Source: an uncultured Erysipelotrichaceae bacterium | GTDB lineage: Bacteria > Bacillota_I > Bacilli_A > Erysipelotrichales > Coprobacillaceae | Length of the DNA: 5,145 nt | Direction of reading: 5' to 3' | Assembly (NCBI GenBank): GCA_947573745.1 | Contig: CANPGX010000093.1 | Span: 1 to 5,145, forward strand | In this document: piece by piece, positions 4,949 through 5,145 of the stretch | How the letters are laid out: each line of letters opens with the position of its first letter | Numbering within the stretch: position 1 is the stretch's first letter | Notes under the pieces: model-generated | Seen by the model: only the letters and a program-made list of their open reading frames with translations | The model's database searches: none | What the model was told of the DNA's origin: nothing | Position numbers and translations under genes: made by a program

Positions 4949-5145
4949 ATGAAAAAATATAAAGCGATTATTTATGATATAGATGGGACATTACTTGATA
5001 CATTAAAAATGAATATGGTTCCTTTACAACGGATTATTAAAGAAGAACTTGATGAAGATTGGACTTATGAAAAAGTGCTAAAATTTGCTTCCTATCCTGG
5101 GATGCAAGTGATGGAAGAATTAGGCATTCAAAATAAAGATGAAAC
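4949..5145 (+). CDS. HAD-family hydrolase (phosphoglycolate-phosphatase-like), 3' end outside window
   Basis: The first 65 codons of a haloacid-dehalogenase superfamily phosphatase. Motif I is clear at the N-terminus: AIIYDIDGTLLDT, with the nucleophile D10 and the acid/base D12. It is followed by the start of a helical cap domain (PLQRIIKEEL, then FASYPGMQVMEELGI), as in the Gph / beta-phosphoglucomutase-like subgroup. The substrate cannot be told from this part; motifs II-IV lie beyond the window. The start may be either of two adjacent ATGs (4946 or 4949). AAAAGAG at 4935-4941 is a weak ribosome binding site, better spaced for 4949. The gene follows the end of the HTH reading frame by 11-14 bases, so the two are probably cotranscribed. 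The frame is undamaged so far and uses TGG for its one Trp. Confidence 0.88.
   Translation, partial: MKKYKAIIYDIDGTLLDTLKMNMVPLQRIIKEELDEDWTYEKVLKFASYPGMQVMEELGIQNKDE

Overview
The window is low-GC, AT-rich DNA with strong AGGAGG-type Shine-Dalgarno sequences, short intergenic gaps and U-tract hairpin terminators. This points to a low-GC Gram-positive bacterium (Firmicutes/Bacillota). The rpmB / asp23-like (yloU) / fakA (yloV) cluster is typical of that phylum, and the protein style suggests a gut anaerobe of the Erysipelotrichia type. The phylum is well supported; the class is a guess.

Layout. Positions 1-993 hold most of dnaJ, whose start lies before the window. It ends in a strong terminator that faces a second hairpin belonging to rpmB (ribosomal protein L28), which runs on the minus strand at 1079-1264. 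A 190-bp divergent region (1265-1453) separates rpmB from an asp23-family gene and fakA (1454-3456). It carries what look like two staggered sigma-A-type promoters for asp23-fakA and a 5'-leader hairpin. The asp23-fakA operon ends in a hairpin at 3480-3503.

From 3569 onward the character changes to small accessory genes, and three in a row are damaged. A DUF1905 gene has lost about 20 internal codons out of frame. A RimJ/RimL-type GNAT acetyltransferase has one in-frame TGA where relatives carry Trp. An Xre-type HTH regulator also has one in-frame TGA where Trp is expected, with good coding sequence continuing for 62 more codons. The window ends inside the 5' part of a HAD-family phosphatase gene.

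How the genes work together. The left part is housekeeping: protein folding, the ribosome, and phosphorylation of exogenous fatty acids by FakA. The right part looks like a decaying accessory cluster. The two TGA-for-Trp positions, together with the absence of TGA as the final stop of any intact frame here, raise the less likely alternative that UGA is read as Trp in this organism. TGG is still the common Trp codon (11 against 2), and the adjacent deletion in the DUF1905 gene favours ordinary gene decay. I found no convincing new multi-gene system, mobile element, CRISPR array or RNA gene.
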